Positions 1 through 10,789 of a stretch of DNA of 64,000 nucleotides are shown in pieces. The notes below the pieces were generated by a model. It was not told the DNA's origin. It searched no databases and saw only the letters and a list, made by a program, of their open reading frames with translations. The DNA is taken from contig CM060900.1 of the NCBI GenBank assembly GCA_030762935.1, forward strand, positions 367,613,132 to 367,677,131. Direction: 5' to 3'. The stretch is from Hymenopus coronatus. Lineage: Eukaryota > Arthropoda > Insecta > Mantodea > Hymenopodidae. The position numbers and the translations under genes are program-made. Positions within the stretch are counted from its first letter, which is position 1. Each line of letters opens with the position of its first letter.

Positions 1-759
1 TCTCACTCAGGATAAATTACCTGGGTAAGGGCTTTTTCAGGGTTTTCCCTTACCCCAAGAAGACGAATGTTGGGCAACTTTAAGTTCCATGGACCCCAGA
101 TCATTTGAGCATCACTTTACTAATTTCATTCACTATTCAGTATGACCAACCTGGATAAAAGATGTTAAGCTAGGCTGTTAAACTATAAAAATGTGTTATT
201 AGCTTAGTGTGGAGTGATAAAGGTGAAATGGTGAAGCATTCTAAAGACAAGTCACTGAAGGAATGAATTATGCTTAATGTTTTAACAAATTCATCCAGGA
301 GAATCCAACTGTCATTGTGAATAACATTGTTAAACTAACAGAAGATTATATCAGTGTTTCCACATGGAGAATTTTGTGTGCACGTAAAGAACATTGCAAA
401 CACCATGAAAGAAAAGAACGTCTTAAGCCAGAATAAGAAAAAGCAATTTACCTACCAAATGTTCTATTTGTAGCAAAGCACACAACATTTTCTTTAATAA
501 TAAGACTGTCAATGTTAGAAAAATTCTTAATGTTTGTCAAAAATAATCCTACTTTGCTTTCTTTTAAGTGAGCCACCTTTCAGAAATTATTGCTATAAAT
601 CTGACTTAGATTTGTGAAGGGAAATAAAGTGAATATAATTATTCAAAGACAGGTTATTTTGATGGAAACCCAGATCTTACTCCTCTTGCTGATAGCAATG
701 CAGTTACAGAATAAGGCTGAGTTTTATGTTAATTACTTGTTTTTTCCACCCAAGCTGTG
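1..759. other. no recognisable feature
   Basis: AT-rich DNA with stops in all frames. I recognise no protein motif, RNA gene or repeat shared with the rest of the window. Confidence 0.5.
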
Positions 760-848
760 TATAGGACAGGAGTTGGATAGGTATTGAACCACAAATCTCC
801 CAGACTCTGTCTGGTTGCTCTAACCACTGAGCTACCATGGCAACATGC
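760..848 (-). repeat. tRNA-derived SINE head
   Basis: Read on the minus strand this stretch has an A-box-like TAGCTCAGTGGTTAGAGC (816-833) and a B-box-like GGTTCAATACC (780-790), spaced as in a tRNA. The acceptor and anticodon stems do not pair as a functional tRNA should, so I call it the 5' head of a SINE. It lies just upstream of a decayed gypsy element. No A-rich tail is clear. Confidence 0.6.
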
Positions 849-929
849 CAAACACATTAAATTCCCCAAATAATTTGCATTGTTCCCAGTAACAATGAGA
901 TCTCCTTGTGGTTTACTGGAAACAATGCA

Positions 930-1395
930 AGTCAGTTGATTAATGTCCTATCGGCACATTGCCATGATAGCTCAGTGGCCAGCAAAGGAGGAAGCTGCAC
1001 AGTTTATGGCCAGCCTCCAGGAAAGAAGGTGGCAGAAGTTACTGAATGCACTTCTTATGTCAGTGGTATCCAGAGACATCTAAGAGGCCCTCAAGAACCA
1101 ATTTAAGAACCATCGCTTGGCTGCAGCCTACCATAGTCATCCCAAGTTGAGGTTTGAACAACCAGGGGAGACAATACAGGAGTTCAACCTGGCAATACAA
1201 AAAAAAGTGAGTAAAGCCCTGGCGAACCTCTTGCTTATTTACATATCTCAGCATGTAGCCTACTCGTATGCCACGATATGACAGCACCTGATTTTCGGTG
1301 AGCATAAGACAATCCACAATGACAACCTTCAAGTGCAGTGTGCTGGGGATATGGCAAGCCAGGTCATCTAGTGAAGGACTGTCCCCAATAAGCCA
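930..1395 (+). pseudogene. gag: gypsy gag relic with zinc knuckle
   Basis: Gag normally coats the retrotransposon RNA. Translated fragments include a capsid-like part with MASLQERRWQKLLNAL and LAAAYHSH, which aligns to the gag of the minus-strand copy at 50000-50300. Near 1339-1385 the pieces of a CCHC knuckle (C.., GHLVKDCP) are visible but a frameshift separates the first cysteine from the GHLVKDC part. The segment between capsid and knuckle is shorter than in the copy at 58.4 kb, which suggests an internal deletion. Confidence 0.7.
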
Positions 1396-1539
1396 TGAGC
1401 AGAGAGAAAAAAAGCAAGGACTAGCATGATGAGGTGCACATTGGGGCTATCTTCATCACCCCCTCAAGTGACGCTACATACCTTGGGCAGAAGATGGGTG
1501 AAAGCCTCTTCTCAGAGGGCTGGATAAAAGGAAAGCATG

Positions 1540-2045
1540 ACAGACACTGTTAAACCAGATGCAGCCGTGATGACTATAATTAGACCTGGTGAAAGTCTTG
1601 CTGACAGGAACACACAGTCGGCCCTACCAACTAGTGGCATCGTTGGGGGTCATCTTGTCTGTGGTTGAAACCCTGTTGCAAATGACACAGATGGAGCAAT
1701 GTGAGCCTGTGGGTGTTGGTCACAAGTATGGCTGAAGAAGTGATACTGGGACTGATGTCAACTCTTGCCTTATGACTTCTTAGGATTGGATGTCCTAAGA
1801 AGTCACAAGGTAACAGTTGATATCAGCTGGAGGATCTTGCAACTTGGCCGAGACGAGGTGTTGCTCCAGAGTCCCCACGATCATCCTGGGATCTGCTGGG
1901 TGATCCTGATGGATGATGATATGCCAGCAAGTGATGTGGTGGTGAAGGAGCAACTGGAGCGCCAGCAGCCAAGGAACCTGGTTTTGGACCAGAAGACAAC
2001 ACTGAAAGGATTATGGGTCGCCCAGCCATTGTTGCCTTATTAGCA
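1540..2045 (+). pseudogene. gypsy protease and protease-RT linker relic
   Basis: Around 1550-1600 a frame gives DAAVMTIIRPG. It aligns with the intact active-site segment LVDTGAALTVIRP of the copy at 58834 but has lost the D-T-G triad. Downstream (1765-2043) an open frame includes LGLDVLRSHKVTVD and LGRDEVLLQSPHD, matching GLDALRSHEATIDTG and SRDEVLLRSPYD of the 62.1-kb copy. This retropepsin-like protease cannot be active. The open frame is a chance survivor in a decayed gene. Confidence 0.65.
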
Positions 2046-2389
2046 AGAAGCACCTGTGAAGCTGCTGAATCCAGCAGACACTGATCATGATATACAGACC
2101 AGGACAGAGTTAGGGAAGTACAAGCCAGCTGCAAGTGTGTTGCCCTGCGACAGACTCAACCAGCCAGCATCGATGCAGGGTGTGGTCCCAGCTGAAAGAC
2201 TTGTTGACAAGAGTGGCTGACCATCTGACTGCCTCAATTGGAGAGGGTCTGGCATCTACTTAGATGATACCAGCCAAGGGAATGGTGATTAAGGCATACT
2301 GATCGAGTACTTCATCACCTCGACACCAGACACACTCGCACCTATCTGACAACCATCAAGATGTGTTCCTCTGTTTAAACAAGCAGAGG

Positions 2390-3110
2390 TATGGGACATG
2401 TTGGAGGACATGAGATCCAAGGGAATTCATTGAAGAGTCCTAAAGCTTTTGGTGCTCCCCTGTAGTCTTGGTGAAAAATGAAGAGTTACACTTCTGCGTG
2501 TACTACTGGAAACTGAATACTGTTACCAGAAAGGACTGCTTCCCCACACTCTGGACACACTTGATGGTGCCCAGTGATTCTTCACTTTGGACTTGAAATG
2601 GGGATACTTGCAAATGACCCTAGATCCCAGAAATGAGTAAAAAAGGGATTTTTATAGATCAAAAGCTTTGACAATTTACGGATATGCCCCTTGACTTTTG
2701 CAATGCTCTAGCCAACTTCCAGTGCCTCATGGAATCAGCGATGAGGGGTTTGACTCGCAATACCTGGCTGCTGTATCTGGACATCATCATTGTTGACAAC
2801 AACTTTGAAGACCATCTAAAGAACCAGACCAGGTGATGGCATTCAGCTAACCTGAAGCTGAACACCATGTGCCATATCTTCTGCAAGCAGGTGAGCTACT
2901 TGGGCCGATATTCTCACCATCTAGGGTGCCCATGGACCCAGAAAAGGCTCAGATAGTGAGAGAGTGGCCCTGCTCACAAGCTAAACAAGAGCAGCACAGA
3001 TTCCTGGGCCTGTGTAGCTACTATTACCAGATCATCAGAAGTTTCTCCAACATCCCTCACTTATCTGATGGAAGAACACTGCCCTTATATATGATTAGAA
3101 GAGGCCTAGA
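2390..3110 (+). pseudogene. pol: gypsy reverse transcriptase relic
   Basis: RT would copy element RNA to DNA. Visible pieces include CSPVVLVKNEELHFCVYYWK with KLNTVTRKD, FCNALANFQCLMESAMRGL (from PFGL.NAP.TFQ), and PMDPEKAQIVREWPCSQ with RFLGLCSYYYQIIRSFSN. The catalytic Y-x-D-D box at 2774-2788 reads YLDII, so the second aspartate is lost. Several stops and frameshifts occur. The motif order is that of Ty3/gypsy RT, and the same frames recur at 62.7-63.5 kb and, inverted, at 48.4-49.1 kb. Confidence 0.85.
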
Positions 3111-3535
3111 GCACATTCCAGGTGCATAAGTCAGCATTCTGCTGTGGTGCGCCTGTCTTAGTATTTCAACAACCTGGTGGTGATTTTATTGTGAACATTG
3201 ATGCTACCAACACTGGTATTGGAGGCATTCTATCCCATGTCCAGGATGATCAGGAGCCTACTACACCAAGATGCTCTCTGAGACAGAAAAGAACTATTGC
3301 ATTACCTGGCAAGAGCTCCTGGCAGAAGTAAAGGTGCTGGAACACTTACACAAAAACTTGTAGGGTCAGCCATTTCACTTGAGGACTGACTACTCTGTCC
3401 TCACCTGGCTGTTGAGTTTCAAGAACCTGGAGGGCCAGGCATCCTGGTGGGTCCAAAGGCTCCAAGAATACAACTCCACATCAGAACACCTAAAAGGAAG
3501 GAGTCACTCCAATGCAGATGCCATGTTAAGAAATT
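3110..3535 (+). pseudogene. gypsy RNase H relic
   Basis: The RNase H domain of gypsy pol follows RT. The frame at 3122-3331 has PVLVFQQPGGDFIVNIDATN with GIGGILSH, the first strand pair with its catalytic aspartate. Farther on, LAEVKVLEHLHKNL, HLRTDYSVLTWLLSFKN and RSHSNADAML are the late RNase H motifs, with NADAML holding the last acidic residue. Two or more frame changes break it. Confidence 0.8.
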
Positions 3536-3829
3536 GCTGTTCATAGGAACACAACCAGGGCACTAAGGTGGAGGAGCTTACTGCAGCTGTCCATGTAATT
3601 TTAGTGATGCCTGCAGATGAATGAAATGGCACAGGTCTAGGCAGGGAGCAGCTGGCAGATGCAGACTTGGGGTCATTTCTGAGAGAATTGGAAACAGGGG
3701 CTATATCCTCCTGGGAAGACATCATCCCAAGAGTAGTGTGTACTAAGCTCAATGGACTTGCTGAAAACCAAGGAAGGTGTACCATTCAGAGTTTGGGAAT
3801 CACCTGAAGCAAAAATCCAGAGAAGAGCA

Positions 3830-4819
3830 ATTGATCCTCCCTGGGAGTGAGGTGATAGAAGTCCTTGAGGAAGCACATGCAGGGATTTTGGGAGCACATC
3901 TTGGGCCAAACTGAACAATCAGAAGGCTCCAACAACAGTATACTGGACGAGGCCATAGACAGCAGTATAATGAGGGTGTACCCTTTGAGAGCAAGGCAAT
4001 GTCATAATTGGACTATTCCCTGTGACACACTGGGGTAACAAGTATCTGCTGATGGTTATGCATTACTGCAAGTAGCTGTAGGAGTGTGCCATTCCTACCA
4101 GGAGGCCAAGACCATTGCAAACTGCCTCATAGAAGACCAGGATATCATGAACTGCCTCATAAAAGAACTGTTCTGCCACTTTGGGGTACCATTGGAGCTA
4201 TAAAGCAATCAGGATGCCAACACAGTTTAAGCTGAAAAGAAAATACTGGAGCAACTTGGGGTAGACAAGGTGTGCAGAACACCTCTCCAAACATAATCAG
4301 ATGGCATGGTTGAGCGGTGTACCACGACTCTAGAAAAACATTCGAACCCAAACACCAGAGAGACTGGGATGTCAGGGTACTGCTTTTCTTAACCTACTGC
4401 TGTCCAACCTATGACACCACAAGGTCAACATCAACCAGTTTGATCTTTGGCAAGCAGCTGCATTTACCGTACAACCTAATATTTGAGAGCCCCCTGGGGC
4501 AGAACAGTCAACTGTAGACTATGTGGAAAATCTCATAGACCAACTTCTTGAGATATATAAGATGTCCCATAATACATCCAGGTACTGAGCGACTATATGA
4601 AGATCCATTATGATCAGCAGGCCAACAGCCAAGGTTGCCAGTAATGATCTGGTGTGGCTATATCACTCTATCCTGATACTGCCCCAAGCTTCAACCATCA
4701 TGCAAAGGCTGTGCCTTGTGATGAAGAGGATTAGTGATGTCTACCGCATACAGAGCATAGCGGTATACCTGGATCGTCTAGCCCATTATTATGGTGCTGA
4801 TCGATATATGCAACCCTGA
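3830..4819 (+). pseudogene. gypsy integrase relic
   Basis: Integrase would insert the cDNA. Fragments in order are an HHCC-like AHAGILGAHLG (near 3870), QEAKTIANCLIEDQD, KELFCHFGVPLEL, SDGMVERCTTTLEKH (near 4300), LIFGKQLHLPYNLIFESPLG, and the C-terminal NDLVWLY, ISDVYRIQ and VYLDRLAHYYGADR, ending at the TGA of 4817-4819. The C-terminal tail (VYRIQ..., LDRLAHYYG) is the usual end of this type of gypsy pol. The frame is broken many times. Confidence 0.85.
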
Positions 4820-5060
4820 GGAGGGAGAAATGTGACTATGTGCCCATACCCAGGCACCTATACATTGCCACCATGAAATGTACTGCATTGTCGGTTCCTT
4901 TCTACAGTTTTCCCCTCATTGTCATAGGTGCACTTAACAGATAATATGGTGCGAGCGTGAGGTTTACATCACACACCAATGTTGCCACACCTGCGTGTAA
5001 CTGTGACAGCTACATGCAATACTGACCTCTACTCCTGGAGTATTTCGTTTTTTCATGGAG
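4818..5060 (+). repeat. polypurine tract and start of 3' LTR
   Basis: Directly after the integrase stop lies the purine run GAGGAGGGAGAAA (4818-4830), followed at 4831 by TGTGACTATG. This fits a plus-strand primer site and an LTR beginning with TG. The far LTR end is not resolved because no second copy is present. The end given here is arbitrary. Confidence 0.5.
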
Positions 5061-5585
5061 AAGGTAGTAAATGCACATGACAATGGCATAGAAAGGTTGC
5101 AAGTGAATTGGTAGGAATGTTAGTTGCTACAACTGATGCAAGATGGAGCTTGAGGTGGTGCATGCAGAACGCAGTAAGTCAGCCTGTCCTCTCATGGGAT
5201 TATGTATAAACTTTGCCTCTTGGAGACTGTCAATGGCATGTAAACCTTGTTTACAGCTTTTCTGATTCCTCATAACGATATTACAGTCACCAGAATGCCT
5301 CCAAAGCCTATTCCATTCAAAATGGTAACTGTATCTTGATATGGCATTCATAGACCTGTTCTTTATTGTTATAAATAGATTCTATGTTTTAGTGCAGGCT
5401 ATTGTAAATGCCACTAAATTGCTGCAACTTCACTGAAGCTGAGGTATGTATGCTTCACAGAGGCTTTTGGAAGCAGACACCAGACAATCAAGCTAATTTT
5501 CTCTTGGGTTGATTAACATTGTGAAGATTAAACAATGGAGATGATGTATCAATGATGATCTTGTGTTAAGAGACAGGTATCAGTC
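5061..5585. other. no recognisable feature (possibly more LTR)
   Basis: AT-rich sequence with an AATAAA-like motif but no coding motif. Part of it may still belong to the 3' LTR of the preceding gypsy copy. Confidence 0.35.
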
Positions 5586-5589
5586 ACCT

Positions 5590-6895
5590 GTTGTTTATCT
5601 TCCAGCCAAGGACATATCCAGGTAAGTTGCAAGTCATTCCAAGGAATCATGGGCCTATCAAACAAGAGTGTCCACACTCTGATCAAGAAAAAGAAGAAAG
5701 GGGATATAGTGTTCACAGATCTCAGGTGGAAAGAATCCAAGATCACATATTCACAAAACGAAATACACACAACTTGATAAAGAACTCATCATAGCATACA
5801 TCAGAGCATTTCCAACTGTAGAAAATCATTAAAAAATCAACCAAGCTATACTTGAGCCCAGATCTAATCATTCATAGAATGTATTATGCTTTCATGAAAA
5901 CACACTCAGATTGTAAGATTGATAAACAGTTTTATCATAGAGTGTTTAAAAGTTCATTCTCTAATCTCTCATTTCATTGCCCTAGAGCTGATACATGTGC
6001 GACAGGTGATCTACTACAAAATAAAATATAATAGGGGGGCCCAACAAACTCAAATTAATTTCAAAAAAGGAATTACATTTCAGAAAATCAGAGAAGGCCA
6101 AGAAAAGCATGCTTGATGATAATTTAACATCACAAATGTCATCAAGTACATGTACTCTGACAATGGATATGCAATAAGTGATATTCATGTTTTCATTAAA
6201 CCATACAAACATGTTCTATGGCCGTCAACTCTCAAACTACAACTTACACATTCATGTGGGAGACACTGGAGAAAGCTTTGTGTGTCTGTGGCATGAAGGA
6301 ATAAATGGCCAGGGAGGTAATGAAGTTGCATCATGCTTTCTGAAAGTAATGATGTCTCATATTATACAAAAAAGACATTTACAACTAAGGTGTGATAACT
6401 GTGCAGGCCAGAACAAGAACTGTACCATTTTTATGGTGGTGTTGTATGTCTTTACCAAAAAGTACTTTATCAGTATTGACCTAAAATTTTTGGTACAAAG
6501 TCACTCATTTATGGCATGTGACAGAGATTTTGGAATTATTGAGAAGAGAAAGAAAATGTGCACAGCAATGGCATCAGAGGAAGTTGAGGAAATGATTAGA
6601 GATGCCAAACATTTTAAATAATTTAATGCAATCATGATGAAGTCTGGAGATTTTTACGACTTTGCCATGGAATGCAACAGATATTTAAATACTACACCCT
6701 AAAGATTAGTACTGGATAAAGATCTAAACAAACAAAACTTCCAAGACAAGGCAAACATTCAGTGAGTTAGAATCATGGAAGGAGCACAACATCCTCAAAA
6801 GAGGGAGGTGCCTTAATGTGATCAAAAACACAGTCTTTATAACCAATTGGGAGAATTCCAGCCATCAGTGAACCAAAAAGAAAGGACTTATTAAA
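5590..6895 (+). pseudogene. DUF7869-like transposon protein relic, copy 1
   Basis: A broken gene of a metazoan repeat-associated protein family that I know under the label DUF7869. Fragments in order: DKELIIAYIRAFPTVENH; KYLSPDL-like LSPDLIIHRMYYAFMKTH; HRVFKSSFSNLSFHCPRADT followed by CATGDLL; then EKAKKSMLDDNL, MFYGRQLSNYNLHIH, NGQGGNEVASCFLKVMM, the core LRCDNCAGQNKN, VQSHSFMACDRDFGIIEKRK and SEEVEEMIRDAKHF. From about 6080 to 6621 one frame is interrupted by a single TAA near 6175. The conserved D-N-C-x-G-Q-N and C-D-R-D-F-G-I-I-E look like RNase H-fold acidic motifs. That reading is inference, and the superfamily is unassigned. A diverged second copy lies at 13800-16090. Confidence 0.65.
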
Positions 6896-7271
6896 CATGA
6901 ACTATTTTGATGTAATATATAATTATTTTTTGTTGTGAAATTTGTGCTCGATTTGTGTAAACAGACAAAAAGGTATACAGTGATTTTTCATGACAAGTTT
7001 TATAATTTGCACCTGAAACACAGAAGTAGCCTAGATTTTTGTGTTAAACTGATAAATGTATTGATCTTTGATTTTTCACCAGCTTGTGAAACATCTGGTT
7101 CACAATTTTGGCAAACCTGTTTTCTTTGTGTCCTGTAAAATTGACTTTTTGTGATTTACTACCTTTTCCATGTCAATGCTTGGTGTACAAGTGTTAAAGC
7201 AATGAAAGAAAATTGTGCTACAGACACAAAATAAGACAAATTGCAATAAAGGATTTGTTACAATATTACAG
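6896..7271. other. no recognisable feature
   Basis: AT-rich stretch after the DUF7869-like pseudogene. It may be that element's 3' region. No inverted repeat end could be identified. Confidence 0.35.
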
Positions 7272-7565
7272 CAAAGTTAAGGTCTAGAGGTAACATGCTG
7301 GCCTCTGGTTGCTATGGTTGTGGGTTCAAACCCAGCAGAGGGCAATGCATTTTTGGGCATAAAAATCCTTAGTATGGCTTCCCTCAGAAGGAAGAAAATC
7401 CGACAGACTTGTGTCATAGATTTACAGCACATAAAAGAACCTCAAGCCTGATATAAAGATCTCTGAGCAAAATTAACTGGTCTCTCCTGCCCAATAGAGA
7501 ATGGTATGCTGAGAACCATAACAGTTAATGAGCATCCCCAAATAAAACTCAATTTCAATTTTTAA
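7272..7565 (+). repeat. tRNA-derived SINE, shared body type
   Basis: An A-box-like segment at 7283-7300 and a B-box GTGGGTTCAAACCC (7320-7333) form a tRNA-like head. The body begins with GGGCATAAAAATCCTTAG and TATGGCTTCC. The same body motif (GCATAAAAATCCTTAGCATA) occurs in the SINE at 37535-37695 on the other strand, so both belong to one SINE family. Confidence 0.75.
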
Positions 7566-7839
7566 GGCAAAGCAACAAGTACATGACACAAAAGGAGGCA
7601 TTCTTCAGAATAAATATAATAAGAAATCAAATGTTTTAACTCCCAGTGATTGGAAATTTATGACATCAATTTATAATTGTCTTTTGTGATATTTAAACAG
7701 AGACTTTTGGTTATAGTTATGCTCATAATAGTAATAAATATGTTCCTGGCATAAGTTAGGTCACCTGTTTCTTTTAATGTTGTTAATTAGCCATTATGTT
7801 TTCACCACTTGATGAATAAAAACATACAAGATTTTCACA

Positions 7840-8695
7840 AAAAATCTGATGTGTACCACTCACATGACTTTCTCCATATCCCTGCAACAAATAATTCTTA
7901 AAAAGCTTATACTTCTATTTACTTTATGCTAATCAGAAAAAATTAGCAGAAATAGTCTTATTACTCGCTTCCTTGTAAGTAGAAGCGAAATAAGGGACAA
8001 CCGTAGGTTAAAGTGATAGTCAAAAGCTGGTTGATATGTCAATGAAGTTCCTTTGTTTATATGGATAGGAGTTGACAAGTTCCTGTATGAGAAAAGTATA
8101 CGTTTTTCATAGCGGAAACCAAAAATAAGGAATGTCACAAAAACGACGAACTCCACGAAAAAAATATATATAACATAGATTGTGTGTTTTAAAGTGCTCT
8201 ACATTTTTTGTGTTGTAAGATTTTGTCCATCTCTTACGGTTTAGCAGTCATTCAAAATTTAGTAAAATTCATCCAGAATAAACTTTTCTTCAGATGCTAT
8301 TCCCAGAAAATTCAAGATATACATTTCATTTGTCAGGTAAATATGTTGAATATCCGAAATTTTAATCAAAATCGTTAAGAGCCATTTTTGAGAAAATCAA
8401 AATTTTCGAAAAAAGTTCCATGAAAAGGGTAGTTGGGGGTGGGGGGATTTTTCACAAAATCTTCATGTCGCATCCCTGGAAGATACTAAACTTAAATACC
8501 AAATTTGGTATTTTACCGACTTTTCGTTTTTGAGTTATCATGTTCACAGCCACACGGACACACAAATGGACCTTTTTGGATATTGGGGACCCTAAAACAT
8601 ATATTTCCAGTGAAATCTCGGTATCGAAGTTTTGGTGGAGTGCAATACTTTCTCTATACACTATGTACATAGTGCGTATGGAGAAAGTAAAAATG
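7840..8695 (+). repeat. 0.85-kb repeat, copy 1, with terminal 42-bp palindrome
   Basis: This block is nearly identical to 19827-20663 in the same orientation, and diverged relatives lie at 17030-17245 and 36690-37225. Both good copies start at AAAAATCTGATGTGTACC and end at GGAGAAAGTAAAAATG. The ends carry the inverted motif ACTTTCTCCATA. The right end is a near-perfect 42-bp palindrome (8647-8688) centred on CACTATGTACATAGTG. There is no coding potential. It behaves as a non-autonomous mobile element. The DNA transposon class is not assigned. Confidence 0.8.
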
Positions 8696-8837
8696 CCTGC
8701 TTCAAGACATGTTAGAAATTGTTAAAAAAAAAGTATTCAAAAAGTATTTCATGCAAAGTATTCCTTAGCATGAAAGTCATGGATTATTTGAAGTAATTGT
8801 TTTAACAGGCAAGAGATTGTATATAGAGCATCAAGTA

Positions 8838-9784
8838 CAGGGTGGCGCGTAACATATCTATCAATTTCGGTTGAGAAATAGAACTACTAAATAAAAGTGA
8901 AACTACTTTATTTATAAAAGAGCAAAACAATATACATTTGCATTTCTGAATATTACACTTACATCAACACTACTTGAATATGACGTCAGCTCAGTGGCCC
9001 CCCATCTGCATTATGCATTCTTGAAGACAGTACAGAAATGCCTCCATGGCATGTCGCGCCATCTCCCATGGAATGGCATTGATTTCCTGGCCAATGGTAC
9101 CATTCAGCTCCTAGTGGTTTGCAAATGGTACGAGAATACTTTTTCTTTCAATTATCTCCACAGAAATTATTCAGGAGCTGTTAAATCTGGAGATTGGGAT
9201 GGCCAAGTTAAATCTTCAAAGTGGGAAATCAGTCGATTGGGGAACATTAGGAGAAAAGCCATGCTTTCAAGTGCAGTATGTGGCATAGCAACATGCTGCT
9301 GAAACCAATTGTTGTTCAACTGTCATTCCTGGAGTTCTGGCATGACAAAGTTTTGCAAATTTTAACATGGCGGTCAGAATTTACAATTAATGTGTGACCA
9401 GCACAACCCTCGGAAAAATATGGACCAATAATCCCATACATTCCAATTGCACACCACACCACAACATCCTAGCTCATAAACTATGCAAGGATTTTTGTTT
9501 TGTTTGTTATCAAACTCTCTGAAGCAGCAGCTCGCTTCATCTGACTTGAACAGTTGGTTAAGCAGCCATTTGTGCCAGTGTTGATACAGGTGGAGCTGGT
9601 TTCAGTTAGGGAACATGTAACAATGAAGGCTTCTACAGCTTCCTTGTCTGTAAGAGCCAACAATCCATGGCATACCAATTGTGAACATTGTAGCTGTATA
9701 ATCATATCTGACTCATGCGTATGCGCACCTCGTATTGAACAGGAATACCAAGCAAAATTGATAGATACATTATGCTCCACTCTA
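8838..9784 (-). mobile_element. mariner/Tc1-type element, internally deleted
   Basis: The terminal inverted repeats are CAGGGTGGCGCGTAACATAT (from 8838) and, on the other strand, TAGAGTGGAGCATAATGTAT (ending at 9784), continuing with TCTATCAATTT in both. TA dinucleotides flank both ends (8836-8837 and 9785-9786). The element is 947 bp, shorter than the usual 1.3 kb or more, and lacks the middle of the transposase. The ends are well preserved although the gene is dead, so it could once have been mobilised in trans. Confidence 0.85.
8990..9780 (-). pseudogene. mariner-type transposase relic (arthropod DUF4817-like family)
   Basis: The minus strand gives an N-terminal part with ALTDKEAVEAFIVTCSLTET, as in the helix-turn-helix start EAVEAYIRTGS. 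After a deletion comes a catalytic part: VVVWCAIGMYGIIGPYFSE, NWFQQHVAMPHTALESM, NRLISHFEDLTWPSQSPDL and TAPE-stop-FLW. The second catalytic aspartate in the QQDGAT motif is replaced (QHVAM). Stops and frameshifts are present. The deletion between the N-terminal domain and VVVWCAIG removes the first catalytic strand region. Confidence 0.75.
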
Positions 9785-9786
9785 TA

Positions 9787-10789
9787 GAAAAAGGTCTATG
9801 ACCACAACTTCCACCAGGTTGAAGCAATAAGGTTTGGTGGAGATTAACAAAAACCAAAATGAATAATGATGGGCTGAAAGCACTAAGTTGAAAGTTCAAC
9901 TTCAGTGCAATATTGCTCTTCAGTTGTTTAAATGATAGGGTGTCTAGCATTTATAAAGTGGTGAAAGCACTTATCACGAATGCAGAAGAATCTGTTGAAG
10001 CAGAATGCAGTCTGGCAGTAACTTGCATTGTATTGGTCCTTGAAGAAAGTCAAGAAGTGTGAACCTCACTATAGTCATATTTACTATTAGAATATCATGC
10101 AACTCAAGAATGTGCTATTAAACACATTATTCATCACTCGTAGACTTCTATTTTACTGTATTCTTAATAATAATTTTAAAATGTTTGGGAACACATTGAA
10201 TATTTTAACATTCATGATACTCATTTTAGAAAGAAAATTAGTGCTGGGTCAAGTGTAAATTCTTTTTGCTTGACATTAATGTTAAACATTCACTTTTCTG
10301 GCTAGGTATTTTTATTTTTAACACAGAAAAACGTAAATGAAAAGTTATACACATTTGTAAAGGAATGTCAACATTTACAGCTTTTGAAACAGACTTTTGA
10401 ATTCTATTATAAGCACTATACATGGATTAGATGACTTTCTTCTGCAGCACAGAGATTTGTTTACTTACAGCAGAACTGTCCCAGATATTATCCTTTATTA
10501 CTGAGCAAAAATAAGCATTTTAATGTAGATTTAGACAAAAGTATACAACACTCTTATCTATTAACACTGCCAACCTTAGTTATGGGATAACAAATCAATG
10601 GTCTACACATGAATGCTTGTATTTCCAAAATGCAAGATTTTAAATAGAAACATAAAACTTTATGAAAAATTAAGTTATGCAATTTTTTTTGGTTGCTTGT
10701 TACTAATTGACATTTAAAAGAATGTGGTATGAACACTTTTATGCATTAATGCTTATCAATGGTGTGTATTATGTGTTCTCATACCAAAT
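9787..10789. other. no recognisable feature
   Basis: Low-GC sequence with only short chance frames. I see no transposon motif or repeat shared with the rest of the window. Confidence 0.45.

Larger units (their letters stand above)
930..5060 (+). mobile_element. degenerate Ty3/gypsy retrotransposon, copy 1
   Basis: The order gag, protease, RT, RNase H, integrase, polypurine tract, LTR start is that of a Ty3/gypsy element. All coding parts are broken by frameshifts and stops. The same family occurs twice more in the window: 58410-63590 (+, split by a hAT) and 48060-51230 (-). Shared blocks include the gag zinc knuckle, the protease-RT linker and the RT. No matching 5' LTR is visible upstream, so this copy is 5'-truncated or its 5' LTR has decayed. 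Confidence 0.85.
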
